From an uncultured Lachnospiraceae bacterium (GTDB lineage Bacteria; Bacillota; Clostridia; Lachnospirales; Lachnospiraceae): a stretch of 64,000 nt of DNA. Under the pieces are notes generated by a model. The model worked only from the letters and a program-made list of their open reading frames with translations. It made no database searches and was not told where the DNA came from. Shown here in pieces: positions 1-9,005 of this stretch (the first letter of the stretch is position 1; every line of letters begins with the position of its first letter). Made by a program: the position numbers and the translations under genes. The stretch is from NCBI GenBank assembly GCA_902765725.1, contig CACXAT010000001.1, positions 62,001 to 126,000 of the forward strand. Direction: 5' to 3'.

Positions 1-77
1 TGTATTCCTGATCTCACTTCCGGGGTATCCCCTGTCTTTGTATTATGCCTCAATTCCCGGTCAAGCGCAATTGACAC

Positions 78-106
78 TTGTGCAGACTGCTTCATCCGAT
101 TAAAAT
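78..106 (+). promoter_or_regulatory. possible promoter for the TelA-like gene
   Basis: A TTGTGC hexamer at 78-83 and a TAAAAT hexamer at 101-106 are separated by 17 bases. A perfect TTGACA also lies at 71-76, but no good -10 box stands at the right distance from it. The assignment rests on hexamer match alone. Confidence 0.35.
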
Positions 107-121
107 AAAATCAATATTGCC

Positions 122-139
122 GGGGAGCTTCCGCTCCCC
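122..139 (+). other. GC-rich leader hairpin before telA
   Basis: GGGGAGC (122-128) and GCTCCCC (133-139) form a perfect 7-bp stem with a TTCC loop just upstream of the ribosome-binding site. No U-run follows, so it is not a standard terminator. It could stabilise the leader or be the remains of a terminator of an upstream gene outside the window. Confidence 0.5.
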
Positions 140-169
140 ATCCAGCACGAACAAGAGGAGGTATTCTGA

Positions 170-1450
170 ATGGCCGAAGATAATAAAAACCTGTTTGATG
201 TCAATGCCCCGGCACCGACTCCCATCACGCTGACCTTCGGAGAAGAAGGCGCTCCCGAGATCCATGAGGAGACTCCTTCTGATGATCCCGCTGCAGGCGC
301 AGCTGCCGAAGCCGCTGCCGCTGCCCAGGAAGCAAAAGATATCCTCAAAGAAGTCCAGAGCACATCCGGCGCCACCGGCAACGCCGCCGCAGACGCAGCC
401 GCCGCCATCGCTCCCGAGATCGCACTCTCACCCGAGGAGCAGGCACAGGTAGATGCCTTTGCTGAAAAGATCGACCTGCACAACTCCAACGCGATCATGC
501 AGTACGGAGCGGGCACTCAGAAGAAGATGTCCGATTTCTCAGATCTTGCCCTTGAAAATGTCAAGAACAAAGACATGGGCGAAGTCGGCAAGCTCATTTC
601 CGGACTGGTCACAGAGCTGAAGGACTTCGATATCGACGAGGAAGACAAGGGCTTCTTCAGATTCTTCAAGAAGCAGGGCAACAAGCTGGTCGCCATGAAG
701 GCAAAGTACGATAAGACCGAAGCCTCCGTTGATGATATCGTGCAGGTTCTCGAGAATCATCAGATCCAGCTGCTCAAAGACGTTGCCACCCTTGACAAGA
801 TGTACGACCTCAACCTGGCCTACTTCAAGGAACTGTCCATGTACATCGCGGCAGGCAAAAAGCGTCTGGCAGAGGTCAGAAACGGCGAGCTGAAAGAGCT
901 CCAGGAAAAAGCAGCCAGAACCGGCGACGCGCAGGATGCCCAGAACGCCAAAGACTTCGGCGCACTCTGCGACCGCTTCGAGAAGAAGCTCCATGATCTG
1001 GAGCTGACCCGTCAGATCGCGATCCAGACCGGCCCGCAGATCAGACTTGTCCAGGATTCCGACACCCTGATGGCAGAGAAGATCCAGTCAACGATCGTCA
1101 ACACCATCCCGCTGTGGAAGAACCAGATGGTCATCGCCATGGGCGTGGAGCACTCCAATCAGGCAGCCAAAGCCCAGCACGAAGTCTCCGAGCTGACCAA
1201 CAGTCTTCTCAGGAAGAACGCAGAGCAGCTCCACACCGCATCTGTAGAGACCGCAAAAGAATCCGAGAGGGGCATTGTGGATATCGAGACACTGAAAAAG
1301 ACCAACTCCGAACTCATCTCCACTCTGGACGACGTCCTGAAGATCCAGGAAGAAGGCCGCTCAAAGAGAGCCGCCGCCGAAGCCGAGATGGCAAAGATGG
1401 AGAACGAGCTCAAGGCAAAACTGCTGGAGATCTCGAAGACCTCCAAGTGA
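170..1450 (+). CDS. TelA/KlaA-like toxic anion resistance family protein
   Basis: A 426-residue cytosolic protein. The first ~90 residues are acidic and alanine-rich with low complexity. Residues ~95-420 match the TelA family (PF05816 type), with the recognisable stretch around IQTGPQIRLVQDSDTLMAEKIQSTI and the following LWKNQM. The C-terminal ~60 residues are a charged coiled coil. The family was named after plasmid tellurite-resistance genes, but chromosomal members in Firmicutes are usually of unknown role linked to envelope stress, so tellurite resistance should not be assumed. An AGGAGG site sits eight bases before the ATG at 170. The gene is monocistronic, followed by a strong terminator, and points away from the liv operon. 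Confidence 0.85.
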   Translation: MAEDNKNLFDVNAPAPTPITLTFGEEGAPEIHEETPSDDPAAGAAAEAAAAAQEAKDILKEVQSTSGATGNAAADAAAAIAPEIALSPEEQAQVDAFAEKIDLHNSNAIMQYGAGTQKKMSDFSDLALENVKNKDMGEVGKLISGLVTELKDFDIDEEDKGFFRFFKKQGNKLVAMKAKYDKTEASVDDIVQVLENHQIQLLKDVATLDKMYDLNLAYFKELSMYIAAGKKRLAEVRNGELKELQEKAARTGDAQDAQNAKDFGALCDRFEKKLHDLELTRQIAIQTGPQIRLVQDSDTLMAEKIQSTIVNTIPLWKNQMVIAMGVEHSNQAAKAQHEVSELTNSLLRKNAEQLHTASVETAKESERGIVDIETLKKTNSELISTLDDVLKIQEEGRSKRAAAEAEMAKMENELKAKLLEISKTSK

Positions 1451-1461
1451 CGATCCGTCAG

Positions 1462-1498
1462 AAAAAACAGGGCGCCCGACACGGGCACCCTGTTTTTT
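1462..1498 (+). terminator. Rho-independent terminator of the TelA-like gene
   Basis: ACAGGG (67-72 of this 1400 block) pairs with CCCTGT, and GCCCG with CGGGC around an ACA loop; a run of six T follows at 1493-1498, with a matching A-run in front. It starts 12 bases after the stop codon. Confidence 0.9.
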
Positions 1499-1731
1499 CG
1501 TATCACACGAGACGGACGACGCAGGGATGCCCGGACGTGCGCATTTCAGACTAAGCACGGAGGGCATCCTGCGAGGACGTCGACCCGGGATCGTACCCTG
1601 CGAGGACGTCGACCCGGGATCGTATCCTTCGAGACGGACGATGCAGGGATACCCGGACGTGCGCATTTCAGACTAAGCACGGAGGGTACCCTGCGAGGAC
1701 GTCGACCCAGGATCGTATCACACAAGACGGA
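1499..1731. repeat. tandem repeat, 93-bp unit with an internal 29-bp duplication
   Basis: Unit starts recognised by CGTATC...AGACGGAC lie at 1499, 1621 and 1714. The second spacing is 93 bp; the first is 122 bp, exactly 93 plus 29, because the segment CCTGCGAGGACGTCGACC and its continuation is present twice in copy one (about 1568-1595 and 1596-1624) and once in copy two (about 1688-1716). The third copy is only its first 18 bases. No coding sequence of its own is apparent; the stretch lies between two terminators. No further copy was noticed elsewhere in the window. Confidence 0.85.
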
Positions 1732-1734
1732 CAG

Positions 1735-1774
1735 AAGAAGGGTGCCCAATCGCGCGCGATGGGCACCCTTTTCT
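1735..1774 (-). terminator. terminator of the liv operon, probably bidirectional
   Basis: AAGGGTGCCCA (1738-1748) pairs with TGGGCACCCTT (1760-1770) around a CG-alternating loop. On the plus strand TTTT and CT follow; on the minus strand, which matters for livF, the U-tract is weaker (CTTCT). It sits 35 bases beyond the livF stop. Confidence 0.75.
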
Positions 1775-1808
1775 GTCTCCTAAATAACATTTATTAGCTC
1801 TGCACGTT

Positions 1809-2630
1809 TTACTTACGCGCCTTCCCCAGATAAGCCTCCTTGACCTCCTGGTTCTCGGCAAGATCCATTCCGGATCCGCTCAGCGTAATGCGGCCGGTCT
1901 CCATTACATATCCCTTGTCGGCCGCCTTCAGCGCCATATTCGCATTCTGCTCGACCAGCAGGATCGTCATACCCTGGCGGTTGATCTCACGGATGATATC
2001 GAACACTTCCTGGACGATGATCGGCGCAAGTCCCAGTGACGGCTCGTCCATCATGATCATCTGCGGACGGCTCATCAGCGCCCGGGCGATCGCGAGCATC
2101 TGCTGCTCACCGCCGGACAGGGTTCCTGCTGCCTGCCAGTGTCTCTCCTTCAGTCTCGGGAACAGGGAATACACCCAGTCCAGATCCTTCGACAGATCGT
2201 CATTGCGAAGGTATGCGCCCATGCGAAGATTCTCATAGACCGACAGGTTTACGAATACACGGCGTCCCTCCGGGACCAGCGTGATCCCGTTCTTGACGAT
2301 CTGCTCGGTACCCATGGAGGTCAGCTCCATCCCGTTAAAGGTGATGCTGCCGGCCGAGGGCTTCTCGAGGCCGACGATCGAGCGCAGCGTAGAGCTCTTG
2401 CCTGCGCCGTTCGCGCCGATCAGTGTGACGATCTCTCCCTCCGGGACATCAAAGCTGATGCCGCGGACGGCTTCGATCCCGCCGTAGGAAACCTTCAGGT
2501 CACTGACCTTCAGGAGGATCCTGCCGGACAATCCGTCCTCACGTTTATTTCCGAATCCCGGGCCGCCCGCCGAAGTAACTTTTCCGACGGTATTTCCCGT
2601 GGAGGCAACATTCTTATTCTTATCACTCAT
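1809..2630 (-). CDS. livF: branched-chain amino acid ABC transporter, ATP-binding protein LivF
   Basis: One of two ATPases of a LIV-type importer; it hydrolyses ATP on the cytosolic face to drive uptake of leucine, isoleucine, valine or related amides. The 273-residue protein has Walker A at 71-80 (IGANGAGKSS), the ABC signature LSGGEQQ at 171-177, and Walker B MIMMDEPSLGLAP at 191-203, with the LivF-typical LVEQNA switch region. The first ~37 residues are an unusual glycine/asparagine-rich extension before the usual LivF start near ILLKVSDLKVSYGG. The gene overlaps livG by eight bases and is the last gene of the operon. Confidence 0.95.
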   Translation of the reverse strand: MSDKNKNVASTGNTVGKVTSAGGPGFGNKREDGLSGRILLKVSDLKVSYGGIEAVRGISFDVPEGEIVTLIGANGAGKSSTLRSIVGLEKPSAGSITFNGMELTSMGTEQIVKNGITLVPEGRRVFVNLSVYENLRMGAYLRNDDLSKDLDWVYSLFPRLKERHWQAAGTLSGGEQQMLAIARALMSRPQMIMMDEPSLGLAPIIVQEVFDIIREINRQGMTILLVEQNANMALKAADKGYVMETGRITLSGSGMDLAENQEVKEAYLGKARK

Positions 2631-3474
2631 CTTCCTGCACCCCCAGATACGCGTCGATTACATGCTGGTTGTTCTGAATCTCTTCCGGAGTACCGCTGGC
2701 GATCATCTTGCCGAAATCAAGGACGTAGATACGGTCCGAGATCTCCATGACCAGATCCATGTGATGTTCAATGACAAAGACAGTCAGGTTAAACTTGTCC
2801 TTGATCTCCCGGATGAAGGACGCAAGCTCCAGAGTCTCCTGCGGATTCATACCGGCTGCCGGCTCATCGAGAAGCAGCAGTGACGGCTCCGTAGCGAGAG
2901 CTCTGGCGATCTCCAGTCTCCTCTGCTTGCCGTAGGGAAGAGACGTCGCAAGATCGTCCTTGAGTTCTTCCAGGCCGACCAGCCTGATCAGCTCCAGTGT
3001 CTTCTCCCGGTTTGCCTGCTCCTCCTGGGCATTCAGGCGAAGGGTAGCGGACACGAAATTCGCTCTGGAGCGCATATGCCTCGCGATCAGTACATTTTCA
3101 AAGACGGTCATCTTCTTGAACAGACGGATGTTCTGGAAGGTTCTGGCAATGCCAAGCTTCGTGATCTTATCAGGCGTCCTGGATATGACCTTATTGCAGA
3201 CCATTGCGGGATCTCCGAGGTAGAGCTTCTTCATCTTCCCTCTGGGATAGTTCTCTACGATCGGTTCCCCGTTGAAATAAACGGTCCCGTTGGTCGGCTC
3301 ATACACACCGGTAATCACGTTGAAGGCCGTGGTCTTTCCCGCTCCATTGGGCCCGATCAGGGCGACGATCTCACCCTTGTTGACCTCCATGGAAAAATCA
3401 TTTACGGCAATAACGCCGCCGAACTGCATCGTAATATGGTCCAGGCGGAGTACATTCGCATTCGGATCACTCAT
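2623..3474 (-). CDS. livG: branched-chain amino acid ABC transporter, ATP-binding protein LivG
   Basis: Partner ATPase of LivF, 283 residues. Walker A GPNGAGKTT is at 41-49, the LivG-style signature LPYGKQRRLEIARAL follows in the second half, and Walker B reads LLLLDEPAAGMN. An insertion of about 30 residues near 72-103 (between the glycine-rich strand and the RTFQNIRLF motif) makes the Q-loop region longer than in Escherichia coli LivG; similar insertions occur in clostridial members. It overlaps livM by eight bases and livF by eight, so translation is probably coupled. Confidence 0.95.
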   Translation of the reverse strand: MSDPNANVLRLDHITMQFGGVIAVNDFSMEVNKGEIVALIGPNGAGKTTAFNVITGVYEPTNGTVYFNGEPIVENYPRGKMKKLYLGDPAMVCNKVISRTPDKITKLGIARTFQNIRLFKKMTVFENVLIARHMRSRANFVSATLRLNAQEEQANREKTLELIRLVGLEELKDDLATSLPYGKQRRLEIARALATEPSLLLLDEPAAGMNPQETLELASFIREIKDKFNLTVFVIEHHMDLVMEISDRIYVLDFGKMIASGTPEEIQNNQHVIDAYLGVQEDE

Positions 3475-4534
3475 TTGCGGAAGCCTCCTTTCCCTTGCGT
3501 CTGAGCAGCTTCATCAGGCCTGAGAGGGAGAATTCATGATCTCCCATGATTCCCTGGCGCGCAAACAGCACGATCAGCATGATCACTACCGAGAATACGA
3601 CCTTGCGGAATCCGGAGCGCAGCAGCGGTACCTGGAAGGATCCGATCATCAGCGGAGAATCCAGGAATCTCAGCCACCACTCGGAAGCTGCGTAGAACAG
3701 GAACGTGGCAAGGACCGAACCGGTCACGGAGCCAAGTCCACCGATGACTACGATCAGAAGGATCTCATAGGTCATATTGGACTTGAATGCCTGCGCCTGT
3801 ATGGTTGTCTGGTACATTGCCAGCAGCGCGCCGCCGATCCCGGCAAAGAAGCTGGAGATGCAGAAGCTCATCCGCTTGTGATGCGCCAGGTTGATGCCCA
3901 TGGCTTCCGCCGCCACTTCGTCATCCCGGATCGCCTTGAACGCTCTTCCGAAGGAAGAATTGATCAGCAGCACGATCACCGCGATGCAGATCACCGCCAC
4001 GGCGAAGGGGAACATCAGGGTCGAGAAGCTGGGGTACTTTCTGAGCATGTTGGAACCGTTGGTCAGCGGGCCGAGCTTGTCCCACTGGAAGATCGCGCGC
4101 ATGATCTCGGCAAAGCCAAGGGTCGCGATGGCCAGGTAATCGCTCTTGAGGCGAAGGACCGGCAGTCCGATCAGCCATGCCAGGAACGCCGCGACCAGTC
4201 CGGCCGCGATCAGACCGGCCCAGAAAGGAACCGCAAACTGGATGATGCCGCCGTCAAAGTACTGGTACACCGAGGCCCTGTCTGCAGGCGGGATCGTCAG
4301 GATCGCATACGTATAACCTCCGATCAGCATGAACCCTGCCTGTCCCAGACTGAACAGTCCGGTAAATCCGTTCAGAAGGTTCATGGAGACCGCGACCAGG
4401 GAGTAGATGCAGCCCTTCTTGAGCACCGTCATGATGATTCCGGTTGACGGAAGCATCCTGTCAAGCAGCGCCACCAGGGCAAACGCCGCTGCCAGGAGGA
4501 CTATCGCTGCGATGGTATCTTTTTTCTTCGTCAT
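3467..4534 (-). CDS. livM: branched-chain amino acid ABC transporter permease LivM
   Basis: Membrane-spanning subunit, 355 residues with about ten hydrophobic segments. The family signature is visible in GLFSLGQAGFMLIGGYTYA near residues 58-76 and in the coupling-helix region GRAFKAIRDDEVAAEAMGI, which contacts the ATPase. LivM pairs with LivH to form the translocation path. The gene sits 15 bases after livH and overlaps livG. Confidence 0.95.
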   Translation of the reverse strand: MTKKKDTIAAIVLLAAAFALVALLDRMLPSTGIIMTVLKKGCIYSLVAVSMNLLNGFTGLFSLGQAGFMLIGGYTYAILTIPPADRASVYQYFDGGIIQFAVPFWAGLIAAGLVAAFLAWLIGLPVLRLKSDYLAIATLGFAEIMRAIFQWDKLGPLTNGSNMLRKYPSFSTLMFPFAVAVICIAVIVLLINSSFGRAFKAIRDDEVAAEAMGINLAHHKRMSFCISSFFAGIGGALLAMYQTTIQAQAFKSNMTYEILLIVVIGGLGSVTGSVLATFLFYAASEWWLRFLDSPLMIGSFQVPLLRSGFRKVVFSVVIMLIVLFARQGIMGDHEFSLSGLMKLLRRKGKEASANE

Positions 4535-4549
4535 GGCAGTCCTCCTTTC

Positions 4550-5434
4550 TCAGACCTTATCCGTTGCCGCTTCACCGAACAGACCCGTCGGCTTGAACAG
4601 CAGCACAAAGATCAGAAGCACAAAGGTAAATGCATCTGAGAAGGTCGTCCAGCCCACGCCCTTGATCAGATTCTCCACGATACCGATCAGCATCGCTCCG
4701 ATGACGGCTCCCGGTATGGATCCGATGCCGCCGAAGACGGCCGCAACGAAGGCCTTGAGACCGGGCATGCCGCCCGACGTCGGGATGACGGACGGGTAAT
4801 TGGAGAAATAAAGCAGCGAGCCGATCGCCGCGAGGAACGAGCCGATGACAAAGGTCATGGAGATGACATTGTTGACGTTGATCCCCATGAGGCGGCTTGT
4901 CTCAAAGTCCGTGGAGACCGAGCGCATGGCCATGCCGATCTTCGTGTGATTGATCAGCTGCATCAGCCCGATCACAAGAATGATCATAAGGATCGGTGTC
5001 AGGATCGTGACAACCTTGGTCGTCGCCGGGCCGATCGTGATCGGACTGGAGATGAACGGGATCGTCGGATAGACCTGCGCCAGGCCGCCTGTGATATACA
5101 GGGCCAGGTTCTGGAGCAGATAGGAGACGCCGATCGCCGAGATCATGACTGACATTCTGGGCGAATTGCGCAGCGGCCTGTAGGCGATCTTCTCGATCGA
5201 CATGCCGAGGATCACCGTCACGATGATCGTAAGCGGGATCGAGATATACAGCGGAAAAACAGTCGTGGAATAGATCAATACCAGTCCGGCGACCATAAAG
5301 ATGTCGCCATGAGCAAAGTTGATCAGACGCAGGATGCCGTAGACCATCGTATAGCCGATGGCGATCAGCGCATACTGGCCTCCCACTGAGATTCCCGCGA
5401 GCAGATACGGTAAATTCTTTGACAGGAAATCCAT
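4550..5434 (-). CDS. livH: branched-chain amino acid ABC transporter permease LivH
   Basis: Second permease subunit, 294 residues with about eight membrane segments. Typical LivH features are GGQYALIAIGYTMVYGILRL near the N-terminus, INFAHGD immediately after it, and the loop FETSRLMGINVNNVISMTF that forms the coupling helix. It lies about 115 bases downstream of the binding-protein gene, with a stem-loop between them, and directly upstream of livM. Confidence 0.95.
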   Translation of the reverse strand: MDFLSKNLPYLLAGISVGGQYALIAIGYTMVYGILRLINFAHGDIFMVAGLVLIYSTTVFPLYISIPLTIIVTVILGMSIEKIAYRPLRNSPRMSVMISAIGVSYLLQNLALYITGGLAQVYPTIPFISSPITIGPATTKVVTILTPILMIILVIGLMQLINHTKIGMAMRSVSTDFETSRLMGINVNNVISMTFVIGSFLAAIGSLLYFSNYPSVIPTSGGMPGLKAFVAAVFGGIGSIPGAVIGAMLIGIVENLIKGVGWTTFSDAFTFVLLIFVLLFKPTGLFGEAATDKV

Positions 5435-5482
5435 ACTCTAATCCTTCTGATTCTGCCGGCAGAAGCGCCGGTTACTAAGTTC

Positions 5483-5513
5483 AAAAGAGGCTGCATGTCA
5501 TGATGCAGCCTCT
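5483..5513 (-). terminator. intercistronic hairpin between binding protein and livH
   Basis: AGAGGCTGCAT (5486-5496) pairs perfectly with ATGCAGCCTCT (5503-5513), followed on the minus strand by TTTT. It lies between the binding-protein stop and livH. In many ABC operons such a partial terminator lets the binding protein be made in excess of the membrane subunits; here that is inference. Confidence 0.75.
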
Positions 5514-5548
5514 TCTTGGTTCTGTTAACCAGATGATTCAGGCTCTGA

Positions 5549-6697
5549 TCACTCGCTGACACCCTGTGTCGCTACGAATTCCCAGGAACCTGTCTCGTTA
5601 TTCGCCTGCTTGACAACTGCTTCGCTGCGGACTGCGTCGCCGTTCTCGCCGAACTCGATATGTCCGGTCACGCCGTCATACGTAGTTGCCGGGATCGCCG
5701 CCAGGACGTCTGCCGGAGCAGTGGAGCCTGCATTCTTGAGGCACTCAAGTGCTACAAAGTATGCATCGTATCCCATTGCGGATACAGCTGCGATGGTATC
5801 ATCGCCGCCATTGTTTGCAAGCGCGGTGGAATCGCCGTTGATGTACTCTTTGATTCCGGTATCAAATGCTTCGTCAGCGCCTTCCTGATAGAAGGTGGTG
5901 ACATAGACCTGGATGTCCTTGCCCTCAGCAGCGCTCAGGATAACGTTGGAATCCCAGGTATCGCCTGCCAGCAGCGGAACGGTAACGCCCTGCGTGGAAG
6001 CAGCTTCGATGATCAGCTGTGCGGCCTCGGTGGAAGTCGGAGCCATGATAACATCAACGCCTTCGTTCTTGGCAGTTGCGATGTAGGAAGTGAAGTCAGC
6101 GGTTTCAGGCGGGAATGTCTCCTCGATTACTTCGCCGCCCAGATCCTTGAAGGCTGCGCTGAAGTAATGGCCAAGGCCTGCGGAATAGTCATCGCCAAGC
6201 TTGGTCAGGACATATGCCTTCTTCGCGCCGATGGCTTCATTCGCATAGTTTGCAAGGACTGTACCCTGGAACGGATCCAGGAAGCAGATACGGAAATAGT
6301 TGTCATTTCCCTCAGTGACCTGCGGGTTCGTGCAGGTAACGCCGATTGCGCCGACACCGGCACTCTTGAAGATATCGCCTGCGGCGATGGAAACTGCGGA
6401 ACCGTAGGAACCGAGAACAACGCTTGCACCTTCAGCAGCTGCGGTTGCAGCAGAAGTAGCCTTATCCGTAGAGGACTCGTTGTCAACGATATTCAGTACA
6501 ACATCATACTCAACTCCGTCGATCTCTACGGTCGGCTGTACGGAATTGGCATACTGCATGCCGAGAACTTCCTGCTTACCGCCTGCGCCGTTGTCGCCCG
6601 AAGCCGGCTCGAATACGCCGATTGTAACAGTGTCAGCCATTGCCGCTCCCGACAGGGCCATTGTGAGAACACAAGTCAAAGCAACCAGTTTTTTCAT
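5549..6697 (-). CDS. livJ: branched-chain amino acid ABC transporter, substrate-binding protein
   Basis: Extracytoplasmic type-1 periplasmic-binding-fold protein of 382 residues that captures the amino acid for LivHMGF. The ATG at 6697 (MKKLVAL) is preferred over an in-frame start 33 bases upstream because a GGAGGGG site lies about ten bases before it and because it gives a clean signal peptide ending AMA-DT near residue 21. The mature part starts with TVTIGVFEPASGDNGAGG, as in Leu/Ile/Val-binding proteins. No lipobox cysteine is seen at the cleavage site, which is unusual for a Gram-positive binding protein and leaves its membrane anchoring unexplained. First gene of the liv operon. Confidence 0.92.
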   Translation of the reverse strand: MKKLVALTCVLTMALSGAAMADTVTIGVFEPASGDNGAGGKQEVLGMQYANSVQPTVEIDGVEYDVVLNIVDNESSTDKATSAATAAAEGASVVLGSYGSAVSIAAGDIFKSAGVGAIGVTCTNPQVTEGNDNYFRICFLDPFQGTVLANYANEAIGAKKAYVLTKLGDDYSAGLGHYFSAAFKDLGGEVIEETFPPETADFTSYIATAKNEGVDVIMAPTSTEAAQLIIEAASTQGVTVPLLAGDTWDSNVILSAAEGKDIQVYVTTFYQEGADEAFDTGIKEYINGDSTALANNGGDDTIAAVSAMGYDAYFVALECLKNAGSTAPADVLAAIPATTYDGVTGHIEFGENGDAVRSEAVVKQANNETGSWEFVATQGVSE

Positions 6698-6787
6698 GAT
6701 AGTACCCCTCCTTCTCCTGGGAATACACAAACAGCACCAGAATGCCTCTTTCCGGCTGCCCGGCGCTATCCCGCCTACATGTTTCGC

Positions 6788-6816
6788 ATTATAGCACTTT
6801 AACGCTGTAAAGGCAA
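6788..6816 (-). promoter_or_regulatory. promoter of the liv operon
   Basis: On the minus strand TTGCCT (6811-6816) and a perfect TATAAT (6788-6793) are 17 bases apart, about 90 bases before the binding-protein ATG. No operator or T-box structure was recognised in the short leader. Confidence 0.75.
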
Positions 6817-6835
6817 GAACAGTCAGACAATATCC

Positions 6836-8992
6836 TCAGCGGCCGGGGATGCGGACTTTTCTCTTTTCGGACCACTTTGAACAGAAGGTCTTCACCCCCA
6901 CCTTCCTGTATGCCCTGATGCGAACATAGTAGTTTTTTCCGGCTGTCAGGTTTCTGACCGTAAGGCTGGTGGAAGTGGTGCTGACAGTCTGCAGCGAGCT
7001 GCCGCGGAACTTTCTGTTCCTGCAGATCTGCACCATGTATCCGGAGACCTTCCCCTTGCCGAAGCGGACCTTCTTCCATCTGAGCTTCAGCGCAGAAGTC
7101 TTTCCCTTCGCCCTGCTCAGCGACACCCGCTGCTTTTTCAGCTCCCGGATCTTCCTGCGCTGGGCATCACTCAGCTTCGTATTCGTGACCGCAGGTCTGG
7201 ACGGGCCCGACACCTCTGTAGTCAGTGCGTTGGTATAGGGATCATATACCGCCGTAACCGTGAAGCTTACCTGCGCCGTGTCATACACGTACCGGTCCGC
7301 CTGAGATCCGCTCTTCGGACAGATCGTGAAGGTGTAGGATCCGGGCTCTGTTATGGACACTGAGGATGCGGTAAAGGCTCCGCCGCGGCAACTCAGCTCT
7401 CTCTCCTGCTTTCCATTTCTCTTCAGCACCGCGCTGTAGGCACCGTCCGGGGCCGGCTTGCCGTTCTGCGTGACGCTCACGGACAGGTTCACCGCGGCAG
7501 GTATCGGATCTACCCTGTAGTAGGCGGCGTCGCTTCGCTCATTGAACTGAAGGATCATCCGTCCGTTGACAAATGAAAGCGTCTCCAGCTCACTCTTGCT
7601 GTTCCCGCCCTCTATGTAGTAGGTCTTGCAGAGATTGCCATAGATGTCATAGACATAGATGACATTGTCATTTGCTTTCAGCACCCCGTCATACACTGCC
7701 TGATAGCTGCTGACAGCGCCGCGCTCCCAGCAGGTATAGTACAGCATGGAATTGTATGCGGCCGCACCCTGATAGGTCAGGTTGGTATGGATCGGAAATG
7801 AGCGTATGACCCGGGTCATGTCTGTGTTCAGGACATCGCAGATGATTCCCCTGGGCCCTTCATAGACACAGAAGAAGCAGCCGGAGGCCTCATCCCACGC
7901 AACCGCGTGGTAATTTTGTCCAAGAACCCGCTCCCCCTCATAGGCCAGGGTGGTGCCGTTCAGGAAGATCACCCTGTTTGTATAATCCATCGGCATGACA
8001 TAGATCCGGTCCTCCGACTCTATGTAGGTCATATCGTTGGCGTGTTCAAGAGCGTATTTTGCAGATTCCGTCCGGATCAGGGAATAATCGCTCAGGCTCA
8101 GGAGGATCAGCTTGTTGTATGCGTTCGTCCCTGCCAGGAATGCGGACAGAAGGAAGGACTTTGTGGCAGTCCCGCCCTCCAGGGCTGCAGACCTGGGGAT
8201 CTTATTCAGGCCGGTCAGCTCGATCTTTGTCAGATCGCTCCTGTCCATGTACCGCGCCACGCTCAGGGGGATCTCAAGATGATCTGTCTGGCTGCCGTCT
8301 ATGTACACGGTCCCGTCCTCACTGATGCGGATCCCGTATTCCCTGCTGTCTGAATAATGGGGAGCGCTGACCCGGATCCTGTAATCCTCTCCGTATTCCA
8401 GTCCGCCGATCGCGCACTCCTCCCCGGCCCTGTAGAGGCGGCCGTCCGAACCTGCCTCCAGGCATGTCCAGTCCTCCTCGCCGGCCTTTCTGAGATAAAA
8501 GACGCAGTACAGAATGAATCTGCTGTTGGCCTGCTGCGGACTGACCTTGATATAGACGGAGGCTGTTTCCGCTGCCTCTTCCAGGATCTCCGGCATCTCG
8601 GACTCCGTCTCTTCGGTCCCGGCCGCTTCGAGCTCCGTCTCTTCGGTCACAGCCGCTTCGGTCCCGGCCTCTTCCGGAGCTGTCTCTGCCTCTGTTTCAG
8701 GCGTGTCTGCAGGCTGCAGTCCCTCCTCAATGTCAAATGGACTTGCCCCGCCTTCTTCCGTCTGGCTTCCGGACACAAGGTCCTTTCCGTCAGAAGCCGG
8801 GCTGTATGCAAGGCTGTCCTCCTGAGGTGTGAAGATGCCCTCTGTCTGGGAAGCGGATCCGCCTCCCTCTTCCACAATTATGAAATCCTCCTCCGCCGCA
8901 GCATTCATGCTCAGGCAGGGCAGAATGGAAGATGCGGCTGCTGCCGCAGCCGCAATCAATATGCACAAATGTGCTCTGTATCGTTTTTTCAA
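6836..8992 (-). CDS. secreted surface protein with C-terminal fibronectin III domain
   Basis: A 718-residue exported protein. Residues 1-33 form a signal peptide (lysine/arginine start, alanine-rich core, NAAA before the acidic mature start). Residues ~34-150 are acidic and low-complexity, rich in glutamate, threonine and serine, probably a wall-spanning spacer. Residues ~250-490 read like beta-propeller strands (repeated aromatic DRIYVM, FFCVYEG, MLYYTCW). Residues ~625-718 are a fibronectin III domain ending SKWSEKRKVRIPGR. No LPXTG signal is present. The start is TTG, with GGAG eight bases upstream. It is last in the acylation operon, 14 bases after the CDP-glycerol transferase. Function unknown; a polymer-binding or wall-attached role is inference. 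Confidence 0.75.
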   Translation of the reverse strand: MKKRYRAHLCILIAAAAAAASSILPCLSMNAAAEEDFIIVEEGGGSASQTEGIFTPQEDSLAYSPASDGKDLVSGSQTEEGGASPFDIEEGLQPADTPETEAETAPEEAGTEAAVTEETELEAAGTEETESEMPEILEEAAETASVYIKVSPQQANSRFILYCVFYLRKAGEEDWTCLEAGSDGRLYRAGEECAIGGLEYGEDYRIRVSAPHYSDSREYGIRISEDGTVYIDGSQTDHLEIPLSVARYMDRSDLTKIELTGLNKIPRSAALEGGTATKSFLLSAFLAGTNAYNKLILLSLSDYSLIRTESAKYALEHANDMTYIESEDRIYVMPMDYTNRVIFLNGTTLAYEGERVLGQNYHAVAWDEASGCFFCVYEGPRGIICDVLNTDMTRVIRSFPIHTNLTYQGAAAYNSMLYYTCWERGAVSSYQAVYDGVLKANDNVIYVYDIYGNLCKTYYIEGGNSKSELETLSFVNGRMILQFNERSDAAYYRVDPIPAAVNLSVSVTQNGKPAPDGAYSAVLKRNGKQERELSCRGGAFTASSVSITEPGSYTFTICPKSGSQADRYVYDTAQVSFTVTAVYDPYTNALTTEVSGPSRPAVTNTKLSDAQRRKIRELKKQRVSLSRAKGKTSALKLRWKKVRFGKGKVSGYMVQICRNRKFRGSSLQTVSTTSTSLTVRNLTAGKNYYVRIRAYRKVGVKTFCSKWSEKRKVRIPGR

Positions 8993-9005
8993 TCTGTCTG
9001 CTCCT

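Noticed and set aside
1565..1624. polylinker-like GTCGACCCGGGATC suggesting vector contamination
   Set aside because: It occurs three times inside a larger natural tandem repeat with divergence between copies and lies between two ordinary bacterial genes.
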